This document shows, piece after piece, positions 46,570 to 54,826 of a DNA stretch of 64,000 bases. A program made the translations under genes and the position numbers. The stretch is taken from the NCBI GenBank assembly GCA_944323205.1, contig CALURO010000003.1, positions 62,001-126,000 of the forward strand, in the 5' to 3' direction. The stretch is from an uncultured Mucispirillum sp. Lineage in GTDB: Bacteria > Chrysiogenota > Deferribacteres > Deferribacterales > Mucispirillaceae. The notes under the pieces are model-generated. The model was not told where the DNA came from, ran no database searches, and saw nothing but the letters and a program-made list of their open reading frames with translations. The first letter of the stretch is position 1. The number at the start of each line of letters is the position of its first letter.

Positions 46570-46578
46570 TTATTTATC

Positions 46579-47466
46579 CTAAGGCTCTGCAATATCTGCA
46601 TAACCTTTTATCTGACTGCCTTCTCTTAGAAGATAAACATTGCTTTCATCTACTACGCCTATAAACAGCTTAGTTTTTATAAAATCATTACTTATTCTCT
46701 CTGTGCCTTTATTTTCATCTAATGTTTTAGGATAATATTGTTCTGCATTTTCTGGGTCTATAGCATAGCTTTCTGAATTTTTATATACATAATCTCTTAT
46801 TATTTTATAGGCTTCGTCCATACTCGGAGTATTAACTATATACTCTACAAAGCTTACATTTTCCCCATCAGAATATACATTACGGACAGTTACTCCTGAA
46901 GCAGTATGTGTTAAATTACTGCCTTCATACATACCATATAAGTCTACAACACTTAATTTATCATTAATTTTTTCAACAGCCCCTTTTGTCCCTGGGCTTC
47001 CAAAACCAAAAAAACTGTAAAACCATGTAAAATCATAAATATATACTTTATCATCTTTTTTCTGAAATGAAATATTATAATCAATATTATTTAATGTAAC
47101 AGTTACAAGCAGACTGTTTTCCTGCATATTAAATTCTATAATTTTATCATTATTTTTATATTTTCCACTTTTTAAAGGTATTTTTGCAGGCAGCACTTTC
47201 ACTATTTCTGAATAATTTTTCGTATTAATAAATTCCGCATATGCTTTTTCAATGCTGTCTGTTTTTGCTTTATATTCTTTTGCACATATATTTGAGCTGT
47301 AAAGTATGCCACTGTTTTCTAACATGAATTTTGCTTTGCCTGTATATCTGCAATCCACATTATCATATCCATACTCGTCACTAACTTCTACTTCTTCAAG
47401 CAGACTGCTTTCTGCATAAGCAGTAAATGCTGCAAAAATAAATAATAATAAAAATAGCTTTTTCAT
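46579..47466 (-). CDS. Secreted protein, unknown function
   Basis: 295 residues with signal peptide (MKKLFLLLFIFAAFTAYA). The mature protein is acidic and beta-rich, with a short C-terminal SH3-like stretch (DESNVYLLREGSQIKGYADI). GGAG precedes the ATG. The MITE is inserted just beyond its stop codon (TSD begins nine bases before it), so the terminator may have been separated from the gene. No family recognised. Confidence 0.6.
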   Translation of the reverse strand: MKKLFLLLFIFAAFTAYAESSLLEEVEVSDEYGYDNVDCRYTGKAKFMLENSGILYSSNICAKEYKAKTDSIEKAYAEFINTKNYSEIVKVLPAKIPLKSGKYKNNDKIIEFNMQENSLLVTVTLNNIDYNISFQKKDDKVYIYDFTWFYSFFGFGSPGTKGAVEKINDKLSVVDLYGMYEGSNLTHTASGVTVRNVYSDGENVSFVEYIVNTPSMDEAYKIIRDYVYKNSESYAIDPENAEQYYPKTLDENKGTERISNDFIKTKLFIGVVDESNVYLLREGSQIKGYADIAEP

Positions 47467-47565
47467 ACTCTTCTCCTTTAATATATTATTTACAGTATAT
47501 TAGTAAAAATAAATAAAAGCAATTTATATATTACATATATTTATATTAGAGATTTGTAACACAGA

Positions 47566-47594
47566 ATAAAAAAAGCAGGGCTTTTAACCCTGCT
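47566..47594 (-). terminator. Intrinsic terminator of the coiled-coil gene
   Basis: AGCAGGG and CCCTGCT (47574-47580 and 47588-47594) pair and a run of T follows on the minus strand. Confidence 0.9.
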
Positions 47595-47600
47595 TATTTA

Positions 47601-48152
47601 TTAGATACCTTTTGTAAGATTAGATGCTGATTTATGATGTTCAATTAATTCTTTTCTAAGTGCTACTATATATTTATTATATTCTTCATCATCACCAATA
47701 TATTTTTTACCTTTCATAAGAAGTTCAATGGCACTTTGCAGAGAATCTACTCTATGAAAGCCGGATTTTTTATCAGTTTTAGCTAAAATATTTTTAGCTT
47801 CTTTTATATAGTGTTGTTTAGCAAATTGAGATTTTACTTCATCAAGTTCTTCTATATGTTTTACTATTTCTATATTTCTATTTAGTATTTTAATCTGTAA
47901 ATTTTGCAGCCTTGGTGAAAACTGAGCAGAATCAAGAACTAACTCTTTAATATATTCAAACCTGCCCATAGCCATATCAAAGCTTACATTTGGCTGATTA
48001 ATAATTTCTGCACTTTTACGGATATTTTCCATTGTTCTTGATAAAGCTGGCAAACTTAAATCAACCTCTTTTATCTGCCCTGTTCTAGGGTCGCGCATTT
48101 TTCTTAACTCGCCTTCTTCAACATACACATGGTCTTTTGGTTTATCTGCCAT
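47601..48152 (-). CDS. Helical cytoplasmic protein, unknown
   Basis: 183 residues from ATG 48152, which is seven bases after GGAG; a TTG at 48164 overlaps that site. It begins MADKPKDHVYVEEGELRKMRDP and is otherwise charged helices with heptad-like leucines (YIKELVLDSAQFSPRLQNLQIKILNRNIE), so coiled-coil or helical-bundle structure is likely. There is no signal peptide or known motif. It is a single gene with its own terminator. Confidence 0.65.
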   Translation of the reverse strand: MADKPKDHVYVEEGELRKMRDPRTGQIKEVDLSLPALSRTMENIRKSAEIINQPNVSFDMAMGRFEYIKELVLDSAQFSPRLQNLQIKILNRNIEIVKHIEELDEVKSQFAKQHYIKEAKNILAKTDKKSGFHRVDSLQSAIELLMKGKKYIGDDEEYNKYIVALRKELIEHHKSASNLTKGI

Positions 48153-48290
48153 TTTTTTCTCCAACTATTTAAAATCACACCTGTATCATCTATTATTATA
48201 CATCAATGTAAAATAATTTCAAATACTAATTTATATGTTTTTAATTTTCTTTTATACAGGTGGTAAAAACTAAGAATTATAAAAAGATAT

Positions 48291-48317
48291 AAAAAAAGCT
48301 CTGTCTAAACAGAGCTT
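48291..48317 (-). terminator. Intrinsic terminator of the tRNA operon
   Basis: AAGCTCTGT (48296-48304) pairs with ACAGAGCTT (48309-48317); seven T follow on the minus strand. Confidence 0.9.
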
Positions 48318-48321
48318 GGAA

Positions 48322-48395
48322 CGGGGACGACGAGACTCGAACTCGCGACCTCTGGCGTGACAGGCCAGCGTTCTAACCAACTGAACTACGCCCCC
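48322..48395 (-). tRNA. tRNA-Asp(GTC)
   Basis: Full cloverleaf with acceptor GGGGGCG/CGTCCCC and discriminator G. The anticodon GTC is read at 48359-48361, and the T arm contains GTTCGAGTC. CCA is not encoded. It is the last of four tRNAs in the operon. Confidence 0.95.
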
Positions 48396-48405
48396 ATGCT
48401 AAAAA

Positions 48406-48478
48406 TGGACGGTACAGGGATCGAACCTGTGACCCTCGGCTTGTAAGGCCGATGCTCTCCCAGCTGAGCTAACCGTCC
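48406..48478 (-). tRNA. tRNA-Val(TAC)
   Basis: Acceptor GGACGGT/ACCGTCC with discriminator A; anticodon TAC at 48443-48445; T loop GGTTCGATCC. CCA is not encoded. Confidence 0.95.
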
Positions 48479-48489
48479 GTTTGGTAAAG

Positions 48490-48564
48490 CGACCCGTAGG
48501 GGATTTGAACCCCTGTTGTCGGCGTGAAAGGCCGATGTCCTAGGCCGAGCTAGACGAACGGGTC
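48490..48564 (-). tRNA. tRNA-Glu(TTC)
   Basis: Acceptor GACCCGT/ACGGGTC with discriminator G; anticodon TTC at 48526-48528; T loop GGTTCAAATCC. CCA is not encoded. Confidence 0.95.
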
Positions 48565-48580
48565 GTATATAAAAAGTAAA

Positions 48581-48656
48581 TGGTGAGCCGTATTGGGATC
48601 GAACCAATGACCCATTGCTTAAAAGGCAATTGCTCTACCGTCTGAGCTAACGGCTC
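48581..48656 (-). tRNA. tRNA-Lys(TTT)
   Basis: Acceptor GAGCCGT/ACGGCTC with discriminator A; anticodon TTT at 48621-48623. It is the only tRNA of the four whose gene encodes the 3' CCA (48581-48583). It is first in the operon. Confidence 0.95.
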
Positions 48657-48700
48657 ATAACCACAACCGAGCAAGTTCGGCTAATCTCGGGTGGAAGTAA

Positions 48701-48729
48701 TATATAACAGAGTAAAAAATAAAAGTCAA
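48701..48729 (-). promoter_or_regulatory. Promoter of the tRNA operon
   Basis: On the minus strand TTGACT (48724-48729), a 17-base spacer and TATATA (48701-48706). Transcription would start near 48693. The leader before tRNA-Lys contains a small CCGAG/CTCGG hairpin (about 48665-48692). Confidence 0.7.
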
Positions 48730-48854
48730 CATTTTTTTTTAACTTTTTTAAAAAAAGTTTTAATATACTATTTTATCAATAATTTTTATCATTTATTATG
48801 TATTTTTTTACTTTTTCAAGTATTTTATGTATAAAAGTTATTTATACTAATAAA

Positions 48855-48872
48855 GGGAGTTTCTATGCTCCC
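48855..48872 (-). terminator. Probable terminator of purA
   Basis: GGGAG and CTCCC form a short stem with an 8-base loop, followed on the minus strand by TTTATT. It is weaker than the other terminators here. Confidence 0.55.
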
Positions 48873-48889
48873 CATTGATAAATTATTTT

Positions 48890-50179
48890 TTACTTAAATA
48901 TTTCATTTAATACTATTGTCTGGCTTCTATCTGTGCCTACAGATACCACACAGTATGGAATGCCTAAATAGTTTGATATAAAATCAATATATTCTTTTGC
49001 TTCTTTTGGAAGGTCTTCTATTTTTTTAGTTTTTGTAAGGTCTGTCTGCCAGCCTTTAAATTCTTTATATACTGGCTTTATTTTTTCAAGACTGTCTAAA
49101 TCAGCAGGGAACTGCTCCACTATTTTACCGTCTATTTCATATGCAGTGCATACTTTTATTACAGGCATATTATCAAGCACATCCATTTTAGTAAGTGCTA
49201 TATAATCAAGACCGTTTACCATAACAGCATATTTTGCAGCTACTAAATCAAGCCAGCCGCATCTTCTTGGTCTGCCAGTAACTGCACCAAACTCATGGCC
49301 TGCTGCTCTTAATGCCTCACCTTCTGCGTCAAAAAGCTCTGTTGGGAAAGGACCACTGCCAACTCTTGTTGTGTATGCTTTCATAACGCCAGCTATACAT
49401 GATATTTTTCTTGGAGAGATACCTGTTCCTGTGCAGGCTCCACCTGCTGTGCCGTTTGATGATGTAACAAATGGGTATGTTCCAAAATCCACATCAAGCA
49501 TTGTGCCCTGTGCACCTTCAAGCATTACTTTTTTGCCTTCATCTATTAATTTGTTTATTAAATATGATGTATCTGTAACATATTTTTTTAAGTCGTTTAT
49601 ATGGCGTTTACAGTATTCTTTTGCTTCATCTATGTTAATAGAGTCTATACCATAAGCTTTAACAGCATATCTATTAAGCTCTTCCACATTTGTTTTAATT
49701 TTTTCATCAAGCAGTTTTTCATTAAATAAATCACCTATACGGATACCGTTTCTGGCTGTTTTATCCATATATGTAGGGCCTATACCTCTGCCTGTTGTGC
49801 CTATTTTGTTAGCACCTTTTAATTCTTCTTTATGTTTATCAAAAAAGATATGGTATGGCATAATTACATGAGCCCTGTCGCTAATATAAAATCTGCCGTC
49901 AAATTTTATACCTTTTTCTTTAAGCTCATTAATTTCCTTAAATAAAGCATCAAGCTCAATTACTGTGCCGTTACCTATTATATTGATTGTTTTTTCATGG
50001 ATAATGCCTGAAGGGATAAGACGAAGAATGTATTTAACACCATCAACCCATACTGTATGGCCTGCATTGTGGCCGCCTTGGTATCTGACAACAACATCTG
50101 CCTGCTCCGAATACATATCTACTATTTTTCCCTTTCCTTCATCGCCCCACTGGGCACCAAGCACTGCTGAACAGCTCAT
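48890..50179 (-). CDS. purA: Adenylosuccinate synthetase
   Basis: 429 residues, using GTP to join IMP and aspartate in AMP synthesis. N-terminus MSCSAVLGAQWGDEGKGKIVD, then GGHNAGHTV, IGTTGRGIGPTYMDK and GAQGTMLDVDFGTYPFVTSSN. The start at 50179 gives exactly the family N-terminus and is six bases after GGGGG; an ATG at 50191 overlaps the hisZ stop (TAATG) and would add four residues. Either way translation is coupled to hisZ. Confidence 0.96.
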   Translation of the reverse strand: MSCSAVLGAQWGDEGKGKIVDMYSEQADVVVRYQGGHNAGHTVWVDGVKYILRLIPSGIIHEKTINIIGNGTVIELDALFKEINELKEKGIKFDGRFYISDRAHVIMPYHIFFDKHKEELKGANKIGTTGRGIGPTYMDKTARNGIRIGDLFNEKLLDEKIKTNVEELNRYAVKAYGIDSINIDEAKEYCKRHINDLKKYVTDTSYLINKLIDEGKKVMLEGAQGTMLDVDFGTYPFVTSSNGTAGGACTGTGISPRKISCIAGVMKAYTTRVGSGPFPTELFDAEGEALRAAGHEFGAVTGRPRRCGWLDLVAAKYAVMVNGLDYIALTKMDVLDNMPVIKVCTAYEIDGKIVEQFPADLDSLEKIKPVYKEFKGWQTDLTKTKKIEDLPKEAKEYIDFISNYLGIPYCVVSVGTDRSQTIVLNEIFK

Positions 50180-50190
50180 TATTTCCCCCA

Positions 50191-51303
50191 TTAAATTATA
50201 TTTTTAAAAGTATAATTCTTTATAAAGTTTTCTTTCTGAGTAATATCTGCTGCAAATATAACACTCTTTCCTTCCCTGCGAAATGATATAGCTTTTTTAA
50301 AGTTATCACTGCCTGTAACAAGATAGTCATATTCCTGCACCTTACTTTCGCATATCGGAAAATGAAGCAGATTATCAATATTTAATGCAGCACCACATGC
50401 TGTTAAATCCTTGCCAAATTTAGACATTAGTTTGTCATATCTTCCGCCACTTCCTAATATACTGCCGTAATTTTCATGTAGTATTTCAAAATGAACACCT
50501 GTATAGTAATCAAGACCTTTTGATTCTGCAGCATCAAAAATTAATATATTCTTATCTATCCCGCAGCTTATAAGCTGATTAAAAAGATTTTTAATAAACT
50601 CTATTCTTTCATAAAGCTCTTTGTCAAATGATGAAAGTGCTGCAAGAGCATCTATATTATCCATACCGCCAAAAGCAAGTGGAAGTTTAATTATTAAATC
50701 TTTTAAATTTTGGCTTATATTTATTTCTGATACTAATTTTTTTAAGTCATGAGTTCTTCTGTCAGATACAGCTTCAAGTATTTTATCCCCTTTTTCACCT
50801 GCAAGAGCTTTTATTCTGTTTAAAAATAAAGTATCTCCAAAAGTAAAACAGAAATCTTTAAGCCCCATTTTATCTAGTGCTGCATTTGCAGTTAAAACTA
50901 TCTCTATATCTCCAAAAATACCGCTTTCACCAAAAATTTCCCAGCCTGTTTGGTTTTCTTCTCCCTTTATGCCTCTATCCTTTTCTACTGAGCGAAAAAC
51001 TGTGCCTTTATAACACACTCTAAATGGCAGCGGCAGATTTTCCATACCTGAGACTATGCGGCATACCTGTGGAGTAAAGTCTGGACGCAGCACTAATGTT
51101 TTGCCAGTATGCCTGTCTATAAAACGGATAATACTTTCATCAGAAAAATTAAAAACAGTATCCTGCAGCAAATCATAATATTCATAAATCGGCAGATTCA
51201 GCTCTGTATAGCCATACTGATTGAGCGTACCTTTTATAATATTTAAGGCATTCTCTATTCTGCCGCTTCTTTCTATATTCTGCTCTTTTGAAATAGTTGT
51301 CAT
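50191..51303 (-). CDS. hisZ: ATP phosphoribosyltransferase regulatory subunit HisZ
   Basis: 370 residues resembling histidyl-tRNA synthetase (LRPDFTPQVCRIVSG, YKGTVFRSVEKDRG, GLDYYTGVHFEI, SGGRYDKL) but without the anticodon-binding domain. HisZ partners the short form of HisG and carries histidine feedback inhibition. hisG is not in the window. Position between an aminotransferase and purA matches the common hisZ-purA pairing. Its ATG overlaps the previous gene by four bases. Confidence 0.92.
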   Translation of the reverse strand: MTTISKEQNIERSGRIENALNIIKGTLNQYGYTELNLPIYEYYDLLQDTVFNFSDESIIRFIDRHTGKTLVLRPDFTPQVCRIVSGMENLPLPFRVCYKGTVFRSVEKDRGIKGEENQTGWEIFGESGIFGDIEIVLTANAALDKMGLKDFCFTFGDTLFLNRIKALAGEKGDKILEAVSDRRTHDLKKLVSEINISQNLKDLIIKLPLAFGGMDNIDALAALSSFDKELYERIEFIKNLFNQLISCGIDKNILIFDAAESKGLDYYTGVHFEILHENYGSILGSGGRYDKLMSKFGKDLTACGAALNIDNLLHFPICESKVQEYDYLVTGSDNFKKAISFRREGKSVIFAADITQKENFIKNYTFKNII

Positions 51304-52454
51304 ATTGCTGGCATTTCTCCCATTAACACAGCCTGTGCAGCTGCAACACCAGTGCCTAACTTAATATCTGCACCAAATATTTTAAGCCCCATTTCAATAG
51401 CACTGACTGCTGTAATAGTATCAAATGCATCATGGTAGCCAAGATGAGAAATACGAAGTATTTTTCCTGCTAAATGGTCCTGCCCGCCTGCAAGAGATAC
51501 ACCGCATTTATCTCTTAAATATTTAACAAATGCTTTGCCATCTATATTTTCTGGCAGAAAACAGCCTGTAGCTGCATTTGATGGTAAATCCTGAGCTAAA
51601 AGCTTTAATCCTAATGCTTTAACTGCTGCTCTTGTAGCTTCTGCATTAATAGCATGGCGAGCAAATACATTATCTATACCTTCTTTTTCCATCATAGAAA
51701 TAACTGTTTTTAAACCAACTATCAGGCTTACACCTGCAGTCCATGCAGTAGTATTTTTTAACTGGTTTTTAAGCTCAGTTTTTAAGTTAAAGTAAAATTT
51801 AGGAAGTGTAGATTTTTCTACCATATTCCATGCTTTCTGGCTTAATGTAATAAAAGCAAGGCCCGGTGGCAGCATAAATGCTTTCTGGCTTCCTGTAATT
51901 AAAATATCTATCCCCCACTCATCAAAACGAGTATCATGAACACCTGCACTTGTAATGCCGTCTACCACAAGTAATGTTTCAGGCATTTCTTTAGTTATTG
52001 CTGCAAGCTCTTGTACAGGGTGATAAACTGTAGTAGATGTTTCACTGCCCTGAATAAATACTGCCTTAGTATCTGGGTTTTTATCAAGAAATGCTTTAAC
52101 ATCTGCTGGGTTTACAGAATGCCCCCACTCAACAGTAATACTTTCTGCATTTATACCATAAGACTGGCATATTTTTATCCAGCGTTCGCCAAATTTACCG
52201 CCGTTTATAACTAATACTTTATCACCCTGATTTAAAGTATTAACAACTGCTGCTTCCATAGCACCAGTGCCGCTGCTTGCAAGAATTAATGGTTCCTGCT
52301 CAGTTTTAAAAACTTTTTTTAAACCGTTTCTAGCTTCTTTAAATATTTCTTCAAATTCTGGTGTTCTGTGATGTATCATAGGGCGTGCCATATCTAAAAG
52401 CACCTGTTCCGGCACTGATGTAGGTCCCGGAGTTATAAGATATTTTTTTAACAT
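51300..52454 (-). CDS. Class V aminotransferase (alanine/serine-glyoxylate type)
   Basis: 384 residues of the fold type I PLP family. It starts YLITPGPTSVPEQVLLDMARPMIHHRTPEF, the standard beginning of small-subunit-type serine-glyoxylate or alanine-glyoxylate aminotransferases. The PLP Lys is in ITGSQKAFMLPPGLAF (about residue 196). The substrate cannot be fixed; serine biosynthesis is common for close relatives. It overlaps hisZ by four bases. Confidence 0.9.
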   Translation of the reverse strand: MLKKYLITPGPTSVPEQVLLDMARPMIHHRTPEFEEIFKEARNGLKKVFKTEQEPLILASSGTGAMEAAVVNTLNQGDKVLVINGGKFGERWIKICQSYGINAESITVEWGHSVNPADVKAFLDKNPDTKAVFIQGSETSTTVYHPVQELAAITKEMPETLLVVDGITSAGVHDTRFDEWGIDILITGSQKAFMLPPGLAFITLSQKAWNMVEKSTLPKFYFNLKTELKNQLKNTTAWTAGVSLIVGLKTVISMMEKEGIDNVFARHAINAEATRAAVKALGLKLLAQDLPSNAATGCFLPENIDGKAFVKYLRDKCGVSLAGGQDHLAGKILRISHLGYHDAFDTITAVSAIEMGLKIFGADIKLGTGVAAAQAVLMGEMPAI

Positions 52455-52681
52455 TTTATACCTCTTGTATATTTATATATTCTTATCAGTGCTGATTATA
52501 TACTATATCATTTTATTTTACTATAACAAATTTTCCTTTTTATAATTTTATTACAATTTTTATATTAATGTTTTGCATATATATCAATATTTTATATCAT
52601 TGCTATTGATTAAAATATTTTTTTACTTTATAATGTCATCCAATAACCACTTAGTTGCTTTATTATATAGGGGGTTAAAAT

Positions 52682-53266
52682 ATGTATAAAGGAAAGCATA
52701 AAACAGCAGTTAAATCTCAAAAAGCTATATCTGAAGCATTTTTTAATATACTGCTGGAAAGGTCTTACTATGATGTATCTATAAAAGAAATATGTGTAAA
52801 AGCTGGTATTTCACGCCAGACATTTTATTCTCTTTTTGGTACTAAAGAAGATGTTATCAGATTTTATCTGGCAGACACTTTTAACCAGTGGAGGCAGCAG
52901 GCAAAAACTAACGGCGTCAATTCCTTATACGATTTAATATTATTTTTTTTACTAGGTATTACAGAAGATGAAAAACTTGCTCAGCTTTATTCCAGCGAAG
53001 TTCTAGGCGGTATATTAGCTGATATACTAAAAGAGCACCTTGATAAAACTATTCTTTATGAACGAGGCTCTATTTCAGTTGGCGATAGTGTTGCAAACTC
53101 ATTTATTGCAGGTGGATTAACTATGGCTTTCAAACAGTGGCATGCTGATGCTGATAGAATATCTATTGAAGATGTTACTATGTTTGTTATTAAAATCTTA
53201 TCAGGTGAATATTTTACTGAAATTATGGAATATGCAAAACAATTTCCATCATTGAAAGAAAAATAA
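52682..53266 (+). CDS. TetR-family transcriptional regulator
   Basis: 194 residues. The HTH is DVSIKEICVKAGISRQTFYSLFGTKEDVIRFYL (about 36-68). The C-terminal ligand-binding half is helical and unassigned. It is transcribed divergently from the aminotransferase gene across a 227-base AT-rich gap, so autoregulation or control of that operon is possible. GGGGG precedes the ATG. Confidence 0.88.
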   Translation: MYKGKHKTAVKSQKAISEAFFNILLERSYYDVSIKEICVKAGISRQTFYSLFGTKEDVIRFYLADTFNQWRQQAKTNGVNSLYDLILFFLLGITEDEKLAQLYSSEVLGGILADILKEHLDKTILYERGSISVGDSVANSFIAGGLTMAFKQWHADADRISIEDVTMFVIKILSGEYFTEIMEYAKQFPSLKEK

Positions 53267-53294
53267 GTATATTCAAATCAGTTAAATTTGTTTT

Positions 53295-53322
53295 CTGCCC
53301 CAAAAAAACGGGGCAGTTTTTA
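53295..53322 (+). terminator. Intrinsic terminator of the TetR gene
   Basis: CTGCCCC (53295-53301) and GGGGCAG (53310-53316) pair around an 8-base loop; TTTTTAT follows. rseP converges from the other side. Confidence 0.9.
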
Positions 53323-54651
53323 TTTAATTAAACGCATTATATCGTTATAAAAAGCAAATACCATTAAAGATATTATTACAAGCAGCCCAAACATTTGAAA
53401 AGCACCTAATGCTTTTTCTCCAAGTGGTCTGCCCATTATTCCTTCAGCGCCAATGATTGCAAGCTGACCGCCGTCTAATACAGGAATAGGCAGCAGGTTA
53501 AATACTGCTAAGTTTATACTGATTGCAGCCATAAATATTAAAAGGGCTGCAAAACCTGATTCTGCTGACTGTGCTGCTGTTTCCACAATTAATATAGGGC
53601 CGCCAAGAGAATCTGCCGGTATCTCTCTTTGAATAAGCTTTGCAAATCCGATATATATTATTTTTGTCAACTCATAAGATTTTTCTAAACCCATCACCAT
53701 TGCGTCTATTGGACCATAACGAACAGTTGTATCGCCATCTATTGGTGCTATCCCTATTAAACCTACTATTTTTTTATTTTCACCGCTGCCCTGCTCTGTT
53801 TCTTTTGGTGTTAATTTAAATGTAAGCTCTTTTGACTCTCTTTCAACTGTTACTGTTAATTCCTGTCCCGGACTGCTTCTTATTATATCAGCAGAATCAT
53901 TCCATGATGATATTTTCTCACCATTAATTGATATTATTTTATCACCCTTTAAAAGCCCTGCTTCTGCTGCTGCCATATTTGGCATTACTTCGCCAATAAC
54001 TGCATCTATATGAAGACCTGCTCCAATTGAGCCTATTTTCTCTTTATCCCCAAAAATATCTGATACTTCTTTTTCACTAACAGTTAAATTTATCTGCCTG
54101 TTATCGGATAAGGTAATAGTTACTTTTTCATTTGGCTTATCTGCGATAACCTGTGCAAACTCATTCCATGAGCGTATTTTTTCATTATCAACAGATACTA
54201 TTTTATCGCCTGTTTTAAGACCTGCGCTTTCTGCCACTGAACCTTTTTCTACCATACCTACTACCGCAGAATATGATGGAATACCAGTCATATATAAGCC
54301 CCAGAAAATAAGTATTGCAAATATTACATTAAAAAGCGGCCCTGCAAAAATAATTGCTGCCTTATGCCAGCCTGATTTATCTTTAAAAGAACGGCCTTCT
54401 TTTGCAGGGTCGTAAGTTTCCTGCCCCGGCTCATCATTATTCTGCTCACCATACATTTTTACATAGCCACCAAGGGGCAGTGCAGAAAGCACATATTCTG
54501 TTTCCCCATATTTTTTCCTTAAAAGAACAGGGCCAAAACCTATTGAAAACTTTTCAACATATACTCCAGCCCATTTTGCTACTATAAAATGGCCAAATTC
54601 ATGGACAAATACAAGCACACCTAAAACTATTATTGCTATTAATATATTCAT
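53320..54651 (-). CDS. rseP: Site-2 intramembrane metalloprotease RseP
   Basis: 443 residues. The zinc motif HEFGH lies in membrane segment 1 (about residues 18-22). Two PDZ domains follow (about 120-200 and 210-295), and the third ligand is in NLLPIPVLDGGQL near residue 395. RseP cleaves anti-sigma factor anchors and signal-peptide remnants in the inner membrane. The two-PDZ architecture is that of E. coli RseP. Confidence 0.95.
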   Translation of the reverse strand: MNILIAIIVLGVLVFVHEFGHFIVAKWAGVYVEKFSIGFGPVLLRKKYGETEYVLSALPLGGYVKMYGEQNNDEPGQETYDPAKEGRSFKDKSGWHKAAIIFAGPLFNVIFAILIFWGLYMTGIPSYSAVVGMVEKGSVAESAGLKTGDKIVSVDNEKIRSWNEFAQVIADKPNEKVTITLSDNRQINLTVSEKEVSDIFGDKEKIGSIGAGLHIDAVIGEVMPNMAAAEAGLLKGDKIISINGEKISSWNDSADIIRSSPGQELTVTVERESKELTFKLTPKETEQGSGENKKIVGLIGIAPIDGDTTVRYGPIDAMVMGLEKSYELTKIIYIGFAKLIQREIPADSLGGPILIVETAAQSAESGFAALLIFMAAISINLAVFNLLPIPVLDGGQLAIIGAEGIMGRPLGEKALGAFQMFGLLVIISLMVFAFYNDIMRLIK

Positions 54652-54771
54652 ATTTTACCCTTATCTTTAAATTTTATATAATATTGCAAGAATATTTGAA
54701 AAAAGCAATAGGGAAATGGAAAAGCTACATAATATTACTATTTTACACATATTTTTGTATTATTTTTATGA

Positions 54772-54808
54772 AAAAAGGGCTTAAAATAACCTTTAAGCCC
54801 TTTTTTAT
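54772..54808 (-). terminator. Bidirectional terminator after rpsA
   Basis: AAGGGCTTAAA and TTTAAGCCCTT form a long stem with A and T runs on the two sides. It terminates rpsA on the minus strand. Confidence 0.85.
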
Positions 54809-54826
54809 GATTTATAAGTTTTTTAC

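Noticed and set aside
48386..48607. 73-codon open frame on the minus strand
   Set aside because: It runs through three tRNA genes and has no ribosome binding site; the tRNAs explain the sequence.
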